A stretch of DNA of 47,351 nucleotides from Candidatus Kaiserbacteria bacterium (GCA_028286585.1 JAQBRI010000006.1:80558-127908); one strand, 5' to 3'; counted from the first letter of the stretch, positions 37,714 to 47,108 are shown. Notes: generated from the letters alone by a model not told the origin. Translations and numbers: made by a program.

Positions 37714-38007
37714 TTAACTCAAAACCTGCACTACCTTGAGGGCCTTTTTACCCTGTGGAGTCTTCGCAATATAGTACAATTTTTCCCTTCCGTCTCGGCC
37801 ATTTTCGACAACGCCGCCACGAAACAATGCTCCGAGCATGTGACTTGTAGCCGATGGGCTCATGTCGATACTTTCCGCAATATGTCTGACAGAGAGCGGG
37901 ACGCGTGATTGAGAAAGCATATCAATCACGCGTACCCGCGTCTGATCTGACAAGAGATCACAGATAGTTGCCATCTCGGCAATTTTTGCGCGAGAAAGCT
38001 TACCCAT
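37714..38007 (-). CDS. ArsR-family HTH regulator
   Basis: LLSDQTRVRVIDMLSQSRVPLSVRHIAESIDMSPSATSHMLGALFRGGVV. Confidence 0.88.
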   Translation of the reverse strand: MGKLSRAKIAEMATICDLLSDQTRVRVIDMLSQSRVPLSVRHIAESIDMSPSATSHMLGALFRGGVVENGRDGREKLYYIAKTPQGKKALKVVQVLS

Positions 38008-38009
38008 AC

Positions 38010-38831
38010 TTATTTTATTTCGTAAGTAATCGAGACGTTTGAAGTATATTTATTTTCTCCTGTTGGCACTGCTGGAGCGACGGCTGCTTCTGGAGCCATT
38101 GCGCCCGATGACATTGTCTTATCCATGTATGAGATTGGCCGTGGCTGATTACCATCTTCACTAAATCCAACCACACGCACAATAGATACACCTAACTGAC
38201 TAGCGAGCGCATCTGCTTTTGTCTTTGCGTTTGCAATAGCCTTTTCACGAGCTTGCGACTGCAACGCGGTCTCATCATCAACGGTAAATGTAAGTCCTGA
38301 TACGTATGATGGATTACGAGATCCGATGCCGGCGAGTATATCCCCTGCCTTTGTTGTATCTCGTACCTTTACAGTCACGCTTTGCGATACTTCGTAGCCA
38401 ACGAGAACCTGCTTGCCCGGTGGACAGTATGTTCCGTTTTGCACGCAGACTCCGCCCGTATATTCATAGTTAGGAGTAACACTATAATCTGTTGTTTGAA
38501 TATCCTTATCATCGATTTTTTGATCCTTAAGGTACGCAATGATGTCATTTGTTTTTTTCGTTGCCTGGGTTTGGGCAGTTGCAACATCCTTGGCCTTTTC
38601 GTCTACCGTATATGAGAACGATGCGATTGTTGGTACTGCGGTTACGTCACCCGTACCTGAAACCACAATGGTATTGGTTGCCGTAACTCCAGAGCCAATG
38701 TATTTGCCGCTACGAAATTCATTAACAGTAAGCATAAGGAGATAGAGTCCGAGAGCCGCAAAAGCGAGCGCTACCATTGGACGAACGTATCGTGTTGCGA
38801 AAGTTATTTTATCTGCTGTTTCTGGGTTCAT
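38010..38831 (-). CDS. SIMPL domain (DUF541) protein
   Basis: NTIVVSGTGDVTAVPTIASFSYTVDEKAKDVATAQ... typical SIMPL. Confidence 0.88.
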   Translation of the reverse strand: MNPETADKITFATRYVRPMVALAFAALGLYLLMLTVNEFRSGKYIGSGVTATNTIVVSGTGDVTAVPTIASFSYTVDEKAKDVATAQTQATKKTNDIIAYLKDQKIDDKDIQTTDYSVTPNYEYTGGVCVQNGTYCPPGKQVLVGYEVSQSVTVKVRDTTKAGDILAGIGSRNPSYVSGLTFTVDDETALQSQAREKAIANAKTKADALASQLGVSIVRVVGFSEDGNQPRPISYMDKTMSSGAMAPEAAVAPAVPTGENKYTSNVSITYEIK

Positions 38832-38859
38832 ATAGTATTTAATTAGTATTTAATAATAA

Positions 38860-39141
38860 TTACTGCAGCAAACTCTTAAGTTGATTTGCATAATCAGTCG
38901 CACTTTGCATACTTGCCGGCGGAGCTGTCTGACTTGGCGCATCTCCTGCGGATCCAATTGAACCATATGAGGATAGAAATGATGGAATAACAAATATCAA
39001 TCCGATCAATGGTAATACAAACATTGCCACCGTCACAACGCCAGTCCATATGAATATGGTGTAAAGGCGTTTAGTGTACTTGTGTATCTCATTGATCTTC
39101 TCTTCGAGCAATGAGAGCCGCAGCGCTGTTTCTGGATCCAT
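38860..39141 (-). CDS. Small membrane protein
   Basis: 93-aa ORF with coiled N-terminus and one or two TMs. Confidence 0.6.
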   Translation of the reverse strand: MDPETALRLSLLEEKINEIHKYTKRLYTIFIWTGVVTVAMFVLPLIGLIFVIPSFLSSYGSIGSAGDAPSQTAPPASMQSATDYANQLKSLLQ

Positions 39142-39207
39142 GCACTTAATCGTATCATATAAATACGGGTCGCGGATGTGGAAATGTTATACTAGACTGA
39201 ACATAAT

Positions 39208-39789
39208 ATGGATATTCACGCAATCTTAGCGTTTGTCGATTCATCTAAATACATCCTGCTTTTTCTTGGCTGCTTCTTTGAAGGGACAGGTGCGATGTTG
39301 CTTGGAGGTATTCTCTGGCAGCTTGGTATTGTGCAATTTGCACCCATGTACCTCACGCTTATCGCTGCAGACCTTCTGGCCGACACGTGTTGGTATTTGG
39401 TTGGCTATTATGGTGCTCGATCTTTTATAAATAAATGGGGGCACTATATTGGACTTACACCCGAAAACGTAAGCAAAGTAGAACATCGCTTTCACACATA
39501 TCATGTCTGGATTCTTACAATCTCCAAACTCTCGATGGGTTTTGGGCTTGCGGTTGTAACTCTTACCGTTGCCGGCATGATGCGAATGTCGTATATCCGA
39601 TTTTTAATAATCAATGCCCTTGGAAGCATTGTTTGGATACTCGCAATGGTGATGGTGGGATATTATTTTGGTGATGTTCTTACACTTATTCCTCATCAGT
39701 ATCAGATTGGTTTTGCGGTTATAGTTTTTGCGCTCGCACTCGGAGGTCTGGGCTATTTGAGCAAGCGCATGGCAAAGGCTGACTGGTAA
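39208..39789 (+). CDS. DedA family membrane protein
   Basis: FLGCFFEGTGAMLLGGILWQLG...LADTCWYLVGYYGARSFINKWG. Confidence 0.88.
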   Translation: MDIHAILAFVDSSKYILLFLGCFFEGTGAMLLGGILWQLGIVQFAPMYLTLIAADLLADTCWYLVGYYGARSFINKWGHYIGLTPENVSKVEHRFHTYHVWILTISKLSMGFGLAVVTLTVAGMMRMSYIRFLIINALGSIVWILAMVMVGYYFGDVLTLIPHQYQIGFAVIVFALALGGLGYLSKRMAKADW

Positions 39790-39793
39790 ATAT

Positions 39794-40507
39794 ATGCTGT
39801 CGATCATCATTCCCGCGCGGCAAGAAGAGGAAGCTATTCAAGCAACTATTCAGCAGTTTGATGCGCTCACTATTCCCCACGAAGTGATAGTGTCCGATGG
39901 CAAAAGTATTGATAGTACCGTTGATGTCGCACGTAAATATGCCGACGTTGTCATTACTTTTGAGGGAGAGCGTCACACCGCCGCAAGAGGGCGAAACGAT
40001 GGGGCCCGCGCATCGCACGGCGACATACTTGCCTTTATTGATGCAGACGTGCATATTCTAAATCCAAACGTCTTTTTCACGCATGCACTAAGACATTTTG
40101 AAAATCCAAACGTTGTTGCTGTTACATGCTACCAACAAGCACTACCAGAAATCGAGCGTACGAGCGACCGAATCTCTTTTTGGATCCTTAATTCGCTTGT
40201 GAATTTTATGAATACTGTTTTGCATACGGGCGAAGCGAGCGGAAAATGCATGATTGTGCGCAAAAGTGCATTTGAAGGAATCGGCGGATTTCGCGACGAC
40301 TTGGTAACGCGTGAGGATGCTGATTTATTTTTGCGATTATCAAAAATTGGTAAGACTGTTTGTGATTCAAAACTTACGGTATTTCATGGCGCACGCCGCG
40401 CACACACACTGGGGTGGCCTTACCTGTGGACGCTGTGGCTTATCAATACACTAGCCGTCGCCATTTCAGGCACTGCCCTTTCCAAAGACTGGACACCCGT
40501 GCGCTAG
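39794..40507 (+). CDS. Family 2 glycosyltransferase
   Basis: MLSIIIPARQEEEAIQATIQQFDAL...DADVHI...REDADLFLRLSKIG. Confidence 0.92.
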   Translation: MLSIIIPARQEEEAIQATIQQFDALTIPHEVIVSDGKSIDSTVDVARKYADVVITFEGERHTAARGRNDGARASHGDILAFIDADVHILNPNVFFTHALRHFENPNVVAVTCYQQALPEIERTSDRISFWILNSLVNFMNTVLHTGEASGKCMIVRKSAFEGIGGFRDDLVTREDADLFLRLSKIGKTVCDSKLTVFHGARRAHTLGWPYLWTLWLINTLAVAISGTALSKDWTPVR

Positions 40508-40578
40508 TGTTTTCTTGTACACGTGCTATAAACACGGCAGTTGGCCCGTTGTGGGCGGCACACACGTAGGAGCGATTA

Positions 40579-41190
40579 ATGTCGATTCAAGTATGGATTG
40601 GACTGCTGTGCTTCGCAGGCCTCGGTACATTTATGTATATCGGGCAGATCAACCCGGCAGAAAAAGATGGCTGGCTGTTCGATTCGCAAGCGAGACACCT
40701 TTCCGAAATTAAAGATGGTAAGTTCTTTACCCTCGAGAGACATGCGGGTATTTGGAGCGACTTTTTGTTGCTGAACCCGACCTTCTCTTACGTCGTCTCG
40801 ATGCACCCCGAAATAGGAAGTGCCCAGCTGTTTGTGATCGTATTGCTGATCACGACGATGGCGACGTTTTTCATCGTCCGAATCTGGATTGCAGACCCAG
40901 TGCCTTCGGCCTACACACGCGACGGAAAACCAACACTGCCTGCCATGGGGCACGCATTGTATATGCCTCCCGTATTATCAGTGTTTGTAATGTATTACCT
41001 CTCGGCGGAACCAAAGAACAAGCTCGAGGTTACAATAATTACGTTTGTGCTTATGGTTCATTGGGCCATCGGACTCTGCCAGCCACCGCTTGTAGTACAC
41101 GGAACGATTCATACGCAGGCAAAAATATTAAGCCTGGCTGGAATAATTGTTTTTGTAGCAGTTGGTACAATAAAAATTATAGTTTCTTGA
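40579..41190 (+). CDS. Hypothetical membrane protein (GC-rich, about 5 TM)
   Basis: Hydrophobic 203-aa ORF; SD AGGAG 6 nt upstream. Confidence 0.65.
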   Translation: MSIQVWIGLLCFAGLGTFMYIGQINPAEKDGWLFDSQARHLSEIKDGKFFTLERHAGIWSDFLLLNPTFSYVVSMHPEIGSAQLFVIVLLITTMATFFIVRIWIADPVPSAYTRDGKPTLPAMGHALYMPPVLSVFVMYYLSAEPKNKLEVTIITFVLMVHWAIGLCQPPLVVHGTIHTQAKILSLAGIIVFVAVGTIKIIVS

Positions 41191-41238
41191 AGGTTGTTTT
41201 TTCTTGGACGTTGCCAGTGGGCAGCGTCCATTTTTTAT

Positions 41239-41709
41239 TTATACAAGAGGTGCTAAGAGATACGTAATCACACCAACAGCAGTAAGAATGTAGTAATCTC
41301 GCGGAGCGATGATCCACCAATTCTTTTCGTGCCACCATATTTTTTCTCGCTTAAAATTATGAATACCAAACGCCGGATTAAGCAAAAACCACAAAAAGTC
41401 TTCGACTACCGAAAAAAAACAAAAGAATGAAACTATCTGCAGTTCGACATACCAACTTGGCGGAGTGAATACATAGACCACGTGGAACATGGAAAGCAAA
41501 AAAATCACGAGCCACACATGATACCCAGTAAGCGGGCGCTCGCTAAAAAGAACCTTGTTTATCCAGCTGGTATTGGACATATGCCACGCAGGCAACAACT
41601 CTGCCCAACCGTGAGCTCCTTCGATTTGGATCTCGAGCTTGGCCAAACAATAGGCGCTCCACAAGAGAGCAAGCGTAAATAGAGCCAAATGCATACCATA
41701 TTGTAACAA
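41239..41709 (-). CDS. Hypothetical 4-TM membrane protein
   Basis: ALFTLALLWSAYCLAKLEIQIEGAHGWAELLPAWHM... Confidence 0.65.
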   Translation of the reverse strand: MLQYGMHLALFTLALLWSAYCLAKLEIQIEGAHGWAELLPAWHMSNTSWINKVLFSERPLTGYHVWLVIFLLSMFHVVYVFTPPSWYVELQIVSFFCFFSVVEDFLWFLLNPAFGIHNFKREKIWWHEKNWWIIAPRDYYILTAVGVITYLLAPLV

Positions 41710-41729
41710 ACTTATTGGACGGGTATACT
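41701..41729 (+). promoter_or_regulatory. Promoter of the second GT2 gene
   Basis: TTGTAA-N17-TATACT ending 6 nt before GTG start. Confidence 0.65.
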
Positions 41730-41735
41730 AAACTC

Positions 41736-42476
41736 GTGGACATAAGTTTCGTTATCCCTGCCTACAACGAAGAACTCCGAATCGGAAAGTGTCTCGAATC
41801 CGTACAAGCAGAAATAGCTCGTTATTCATACGATACCGAGATCATTGTGGTCAATAACGCATCAACCGATCGCACTGCAGAAATTGCAGGATCATTTCCT
41901 AGTGTACGCGTTGTAACAGAAGACCGGAAAGGCCTTACACGCGCACGACAAGCCGGCTTTGTCGCTTCTTCTGGCACTCTCGTGGCAAACATTGATTCCG
42001 ATACCATGGTGCCCGAAGGCTGGCTCAAAACGGTAATCGATGCTTTTAAACAAGATGAGAAACTGGTTGTACTATCCGGACCATATATTTATTACGACGC
42101 CCCGCTCATGTATTCAATCTGGATACAGTGCTTTTATGCATTCACCTACATTGCCTACCTATGCACGCGCTTTGTACTGAGAATTGGCTCAGTCGTACAA
42201 GGCGGAAATTTTGTAGTGAGGCGATCTGCACTTGAGGCAATTGGTGGATTTGATACTTCAATTGCATTTTATGGTGAGGATACCGATATTGCCCGCAGAC
42301 TACACAAAGTAGGAAAGGTTAGGTGGACATATTCACTTCCCATGTACACAACAGCGCGACGTCTCGCACATGAAGGGCTTGTTACCACAGGTTGGCGATA
42401 CGCACTTAATTTTGTATGGACTACACTTACCGGAAAGCCGTATACAGAAACCTACGCGGATATTCGAACTAATTAA
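41736..42476 (+). CDS. Family 2 glycosyltransferase (probable leaderless GTG start)
   Basis: VDISFVIPAYNEELRIGKCLESV...NIDSDTMVPEGWL...GEDTDIARRL. Confidence 0.9.
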   Translation: MDISFVIPAYNEELRIGKCLESVQAEIARYSYDTEIIVVNNASTDRTAEIAGSFPSVRVVTEDRKGLTRARQAGFVASSGTLVANIDSDTMVPEGWLKTVIDAFKQDEKLVVLSGPYIYYDAPLMYSIWIQCFYAFTYIAYLCTRFVLRIGSVVQGGNFVVRRSALEAIGGFDTSIAFYGEDTDIARRLHKVGKVRWTYSLPMYTTARRLAHEGLVTTGWRYALNFVWTTLTGKPYTETYADIRTN

Positions 42477-43123
42477 ATAGCCTGTTTTTCTACCGGATCA
42501 TCCTGCAAAAACCATTCGCGGGATTTTGAAAATATATTGAGGGCAATATGGTAAATCGTGTAGGTAATAAAATATGCCGATGCAACATCAATCGAATAGT
42601 GGACATGTCCCAAAAGCACCACGGTTGCAAACACCATTGACCAGAGCAAGAATACTGTTCGAATTGCCTTTTCTCTCCAATAAATAAGGGCGAGTAAAAA
42701 CGGAGCGCCTGTGTGCCCAGAAAAGAAAAAGTCTGATCCGAAAAAGATATGAGTAATCGTTGGACCAAACTGACTACTCATATGAGGCAAAAAAGGTCCT
42801 ACGTGTGTGAGCGAGACAAATACCGATCGTATGACTACAAACAAAGCTACTGCATTCAGAGTAAACGGGATGCGGCGAGGATGTTGAAAACAAAGAAAAG
42901 CTACGAATCCAAGAAACAAAAACATTCCATACACAAAAATGGCATCAACGTTGTACACTGGGATATTTGAAAGAATGATGTCACTGACACCATTACTTGC
43001 AACTTCTGTCGCATAACTTGTGGAAAGTGGCTGAACGATGCCAAGCGCAATAGCAAAAAAAGCACATGCTTGCACCACAGCGATCCACTGTGCCCGATTG
43101 AGTCCGCTTTTTAGCATTGCCAT
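42473..43123 (-). CDS. PAP2-like phosphatase / sphingomyelin-synthase-like membrane protein
   Basis: FFFSGHTGAPFLLAL...GHVHYSIDVASAYFITY. Confidence 0.82.
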   Translation of the reverse strand: MAMLKSGLNRAQWIAVVQACAFFAIALGIVQPLSTSYATEVASNGVSDIILSNIPVYNVDAIFVYGMFLFLGFVAFLCFQHPRRIPFTLNAVALFVVIRSVFVSLTHVGPFLPHMSSQFGPTITHIFFGSDFFFSGHTGAPFLLALIYWREKAIRTVFLLWSMVFATVVLLGHVHYSIDVASAYFITYTIYHIALNIFSKSREWFLQDDPVEKQAI

Positions 43124-43163
43124 GAATTATATAGTAGCACGGTAAAATGCAATTCCCTGTCTA

Positions 43164-44195
43164 TTATGGATATCGCTTCTCTACATCCTTGTAAACGATG
43201 CGAGATATGTCGGCAAGAACTCCTTCAAGGAATTTAATATGGTCTCCCGCCCCCTTTGTCATCACACACAAGCGGTACGGATGATGCGGATAATAAATAA
43301 TTCCACAGTTACTAAGTTGTTTGCCGACTATGGCCCCATTGACTTCAATTTGTGCTTCACCAAACTTTTGCGCAAGCTCCGAGGTGTTTGGTACACCGCT
43401 CGCAATACCTTCTGTAAAATCACTTTGCGTCAGTAACTCAAGCGCGCGCTCAGAATACCGTCGATCAAGATACGATGCGTTATATAAAGCAGAGAGTACC
43501 GTTCCATAACCACCCACGGTCAGCGTATTAACCTGTTGGTCGACAGTTGAGGGATTTATATTAAGGTCGCCAAACACTTGTTGATAGATGTGTGTTTGCT
43601 CATTGGTTAAATTATCCGTCAAAGCGCGGAGTGCATTATTATCGGAATAGCGGATCATGTGCTCAATAAGCTGCTCGACCGTATAGTAGGTGTTGGGAAC
43701 AAGATCTACCGAAGGTTTAATTTCTTCCGGTGCATTATAATCATGCGTTCCCTCGTAATAAATTTTTTTGTTTAAGATATCTGGATTTTCTCCGGCAATA
43801 CGAAAGTACGTAATCATGAGGAACACCTTGTAGAGACTTGCGGGGTAATATTTTTCGGTGGGATTGATAACAAATCCAGTCACCGTATTGATATCACGAA
43901 ATTGCACCGACGCGCTCGACAGACCATTTTCTGTTTGTGAGTTGATATACGACTGTACCTGGTCTTGTAGCGCCGCATATTCAGGTGAGTTTGGTGATGC
44001 GGGCCTGATAGTGATCAGGGGGTCAGAGAGCGTTGCCTGCGAACCATATTGCATACTGCTTTCCCGTACAGGCGCCGGGCAAAGCGCACTCTGTACAGAA
44101 CGAGGAAAGAGAAAAAATCGACAGAGTCCAAATCCTATAATGGCTTCAATAACGCACGCAACCACAACGAAGAGAATGATTTTTTTTCGATTCAT
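43164..44195 (-). CDS. Class A beta-lactamase-like serine hydrolase
   Basis: PASLYKVFLM (SxxK), RYSDNNALRAL (SDN), VMTKGAGDH (KTG-like); N-terminal TM. Confidence 0.82.
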   Translation of the reverse strand: MNRKKIILFVVVACVIEAIIGFGLCRFFLFPRSVQSALCPAPVRESSMQYGSQATLSDPLITIRPASPNSPEYAALQDQVQSYINSQTENGLSSASVQFRDINTVTGFVINPTEKYYPASLYKVFLMITYFRIAGENPDILNKKIYYEGTHDYNAPEEIKPSVDLVPNTYYTVEQLIEHMIRYSDNNALRALTDNLTNEQTHIYQQVFGDLNINPSTVDQQVNTLTVGGYGTVLSALYNASYLDRRYSERALELLTQSDFTEGIASGVPNTSELAQKFGEAQIEVNGAIVGKQLSNCGIIYYPHHPYRLCVMTKGAGDHIKFLEGVLADISRIVYKDVEKRYP

Positions 44196-44286
44196 AATGA
44201 GCGCCTGTGGAGGTGATCTCTTGCTATATAGGCAAATTATATACTTAAAATAATGAAAATATAGCAGTACAAAACAATATAACTTG

Positions 44287-44359
44287 GGTGGTCGATGGGA
44301 CTCGAACCCACAACCGTCGGCACCACAAACCGAAGCTCTACCGTTGAGCTACGACCACC
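44287..44359 (-). tRNA. tRNA-His(GTG)
   Basis: Cloverleaf with GTGGTCG/CGACCAC acceptor, loop TTGTGGT, GGTTCGAGTCC T arm, extra G-1:C73-like pair. Confidence 0.93.
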
Positions 44360-44402
44360 AATCACCAAGTTATAGCAGAATTAATGGTTTAGCGCGAGTT
44401 AT

Positions 44403-45503
44403 TTATTGCGTCTCGGTAACAAGATCGATAGGAGCAGGCACTATAACCGTTGTAAATGAGACTCTCCCAATGAGTCTGCCAGAAGGCGTAAGGACGTTTA
44501 CGCGCCAATCCCCCGCTTCAATATTTTCTCTTGCAGAGTATCCTCGGTAACCGCCATCTCTTCCGCCAAGTATTGAGAAACTGATCTTGCCAACAGTCTC
44601 CCATGACTTCTGTGATTCATCATATTTTTGCCACACATCAACAACTGCCGTTGAAAGCCCCGAAGGTGCAAAAATAGCAGTGTATACATACGCCGTGTCA
44701 CCCTCCACGACATGAAACTCCGTATTGTAGTTAAGAAAACTTTTGTACCACGGTACCGGTTCCTTCGTAAGCGTATAGACGTCCCCCGTTCGAGTAATCG
44801 AGTGGTACACGCCGGCACTTTTAAGCGCGAGCGGGAGCGGCGGAATGAGATTATTAAAATACAGCACGTTGAATACAATAAAAATAACCGCAATTGATCG
44901 AGCAGTCTTGGTACGGTTTTGCTTTTCGATTTTTGGAACGAGCGATCGCAGCAACATCAAAAAGAGTGTGATTACGCCCAGACTTGCAGCCCCACTTATC
45001 AAAAACATTATGTTTCCGATTGAATGGAATATGACAGGCAAGAAGAAAATAAGAAATGAAAATATCGTAGTGAAATACAAAGATATTTGAAACGTGAACT
45101 TATGATAAAAACGCATAAAACGCTCGTTTCCCAATAGTAGCCCTGCAAGTACAAGTACAAAGAGCCAGCTTGCAGCAACGGACGCGCTGCGGCTATAAAG
45201 CGAAAGATACCCGCTAAACAATCCCCCAAAAGCAAATTGCATCACAATAAAAACCACCGGTGCAGAACGCTGCAAGGTCTCGTTTTTGATTTTTCCTCCT
45301 GCAACGAGATTGGTAAAAATAATTCCCAGAGCGCAAATTATTAAATAAAACAAAAGAAGTGCGTTCGATCGAATGAGATCGACTCGACGCAACAAGATTA
45401 AATTATCTGCAAAAAACCCGGCGACGAGTGATACTGGAGAAATATATCGCTCGTACAAATGAACAAACCCTTCCATGTCTTTTGGTAAATATTTTCTTAC
45501 CAT
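44403..45503 (-). CDS. DUF2914 domain membrane protein
   Basis: N-terminal TMs; C-terminal DVWQKYDESQKSWETVGKISFSILGGRDGGYRGYSARENIEAGDWRVNVLTPSGRLIGRVSF. Confidence 0.82.
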   Translation of the reverse strand: MVRKYLPKDMEGFVHLYERYISPVSLVAGFFADNLILLRRVDLIRSNALLLFYLIICALGIIFTNLVAGGKIKNETLQRSAPVVFIVMQFAFGGLFSGYLSLYSRSASVAASWLFVLVLAGLLLGNERFMRFYHKFTFQISLYFTTIFSFLIFFLPVIFHSIGNIMFLISGAASLGVITLFLMLLRSLVPKIEKQNRTKTARSIAVIFIVFNVLYFNNLIPPLPLALKSAGVYHSITRTGDVYTLTKEPVPWYKSFLNYNTEFHVVEGDTAYVYTAIFAPSGLSTAVVDVWQKYDESQKSWETVGKISFSILGGRDGGYRGYSARENIEAGDWRVNVLTPSGRLIGRVSFTTVIVPAPIDLVTETQ

Positions 45504-45505
45504 AC

Positions 45506-46063
45506 TTATGACGTGTAGGTTGGCGGAGTTTCCTCTATACCGGCTACATTATTTTCGAGGCGCGTAAGCGCATACAAGAGCGACGAGAGTCTATTTGCGT
45601 AGGCTCGCGAACCACTCGATACAATACGCTCTCCTGATTCGTGTAGTGTTACAAGTCGCCGTTCTGCGCGGCGCGAGATGGCGCGCGCAATATCAAGACG
45701 CGCTGATAGTTCTGTCCCGCCAGCAATAAGAAAAGAAGTCACCGGAGGAAGCGAGTCCTCGATACGCTTAATTAGTGCGCTCATCTGATCCACATCGTCT
45801 TGTGGGATTGACTTGGGTGCACCTGCGACTTCGGCCTGTATTGTAAAAAGATGGTTTTGTACATCGAGCAGAATTTCGCGTGCAGGCACAGAGTCAACAG
45901 TAAAATCTTCGCACGCTACCTTGCACCACCCAACTACTCCATTGAGTTCATCGAGCTGTCCGAGGCATTCGAAAATTGGCGAAGATTTTGAGACACGTAC
46001 TCCAGATTCTGAATCAAAAAGCTTGGTTGTGCCCACATCTCCTTTACCAGTAAAAAACGTCAT
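45506..46063 (-). CDS. PduO-type cob(I)alamin adenosyltransferase
   Basis: TGKGDVGTTKLF, LGQLDELNGVVGWCK, ARAISRRAERRLV, YANRLSSLLYALTR. Confidence 0.9.
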   Translation of the reverse strand: MTFFTGKGDVGTTKLFDSESGVRVSKSSPIFECLGQLDELNGVVGWCKVACEDFTVDSVPAREILLDVQNHLFTIQAEVAGAPKSIPQDDVDQMSALIKRIEDSLPPVTSFLIAGGTELSARLDIARAISRRAERRLVTLHESGERIVSSGSRAYANRLSSLLYALTRLENNVAGIEETPPTYTS

Positions 46064-46100
46064 CTATCTATTGTAGCAGACCTGTTTACCCGAATAAAAG

Positions 46101-46415
46101 TTAGTCCACTTTTTTCTCTGCCTCTTCTCCCCTTTTCACAATATCGCCTGTTGTAAACAAAATACCCTTGAGGATTGTTCGCCACTCAGGTTTTTCACGA
46201 AGTAGGAACTCGAGGTCCATACCAAAATGTTTAAATTCTTCTTGCTGCGCGTTCGCCATTATAGCTTTTGCGCTCTTATTTTTTTCGACAGACATGCGCT
46301 GCTCGTACCAATCAATAGCCTGTGCCTCTTCTATGAGGCCGAGGATCATTCGTGCAAACGTTCTGACTTTCTGTGAAAGCTCTTCCGGTGGCTCGTGATA
46401 TTGATCAAAAGACAT
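46101..46415 (-). CDS. Encapsulated-ferritin-like (EncFtn) protein
   Basis: YHEPPEELSQKVRTFARMILGLIEEAQAIDWYEQR...NAQQEEFKHFGMDLEFLLREKPEWRTILKGILFT resembles EncFtn. Confidence 0.75.
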   Translation of the reverse strand: MSFDQYHEPPEELSQKVRTFARMILGLIEEAQAIDWYEQRMSVEKNKSAKAIMANAQQEEFKHFGMDLEFLLREKPEWRTILKGILFTTGDIVKRGEEAEKKVD

Positions 46416-46434
46416 ATATTCATTAAATAGACAG

Positions 46435-46516
46435 TGCGCAGGAGAGGACTTGAACCTCCACGCCTTTCGGCACACCCACCTCAAGGGTGCTTGGCTACCA
46501 ATTACAACACCTGCGC
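46435..46516 (-). tRNA. tRNA-Leu(GAG)
   Basis: GCGCAGG/CCTGCGC acceptor, CACCC-TTGAGGT-GGGTG anticodon arm, long variable arm, GGTTCAAGTCC. Confidence 0.94.
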
Positions 46517-46560
46517 ATAGAGCACTTTGGGATTGTACGCTAGATGCGTACTTTTTTCAA

Positions 46561-47046
46561 TTATTCTGTTGCTGTTGTCTCTGGTTCTACAGCAACCTCT
46601 TCAGTCTCGTTTATTTCTGGTGCTGCAATCACTTCGTCATCAACGACGACTGGAACATCTTCTGTAGGAGTTGCGCTGTTTTCTGCACGCATAACATATG
46701 AGCGACGGAGCAAGCGACGAGCCTCGCGAGCAACCTTGTCACGGATAAAGTAAAGCTTTGCACGGCGTACAGCAGCACGCTTAAGGATTTCGACTGAGTC
46801 GATCATTGGAGAATAGAGTGGATATACCTTTTCAACACCAACACCACTAGCTACACGACGAACAGTAAATGTTCCGCCTGCCTCTTTGCCGTGTTTACGA
46901 GCAAGAACCAAGCCTTCAAATGCCTGTAGACGTGTTTTGCCCTTTTCTTCGATTTTTTGCCATACACGAATAGTGTCGCCTGGACGAATGTCCATTGCTT
47001 GGCGAGCTTTCATGTCGACCGGTGATGTAGTAACTCCAGTTATCAT
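46561..47046 (-). CDS. rplS: 50S ribosomal protein L19
   Basis: DIRPGDTIRVWQKIEEKGKTRLQAFEGLVLARKHGKEAGGTFTVRRVASGVGVEKVYPLYSPMIDSVEILKRAAVRRAKLYFIRD. Confidence 0.97.
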   Translation of the reverse strand: MITGVTTSPVDMKARQAMDIRPGDTIRVWQKIEEKGKTRLQAFEGLVLARKHGKEAGGTFTVRRVASGVGVEKVYPLYSPMIDSVEILKRAAVRRAKLYFIRDKVAREARRLLRRSYVMRAENSATPTEDVPVVVDDEVIAAPEINETEEVAVEPETTATE

Positions 47047-47108
47047 GGCCGGACTGTAGCATAAAAAGATTGTACACGCAAACTATTTTAGGCTATACTG
47101 GGCTCACC

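Noticed and set aside
44284-44550. Plus ORF starting MGGRWDSNPQPSAPQTEALPLSYDHQ
   Set aside because: Translation of the reverse strand of tRNA-His, a frequent misannotation.
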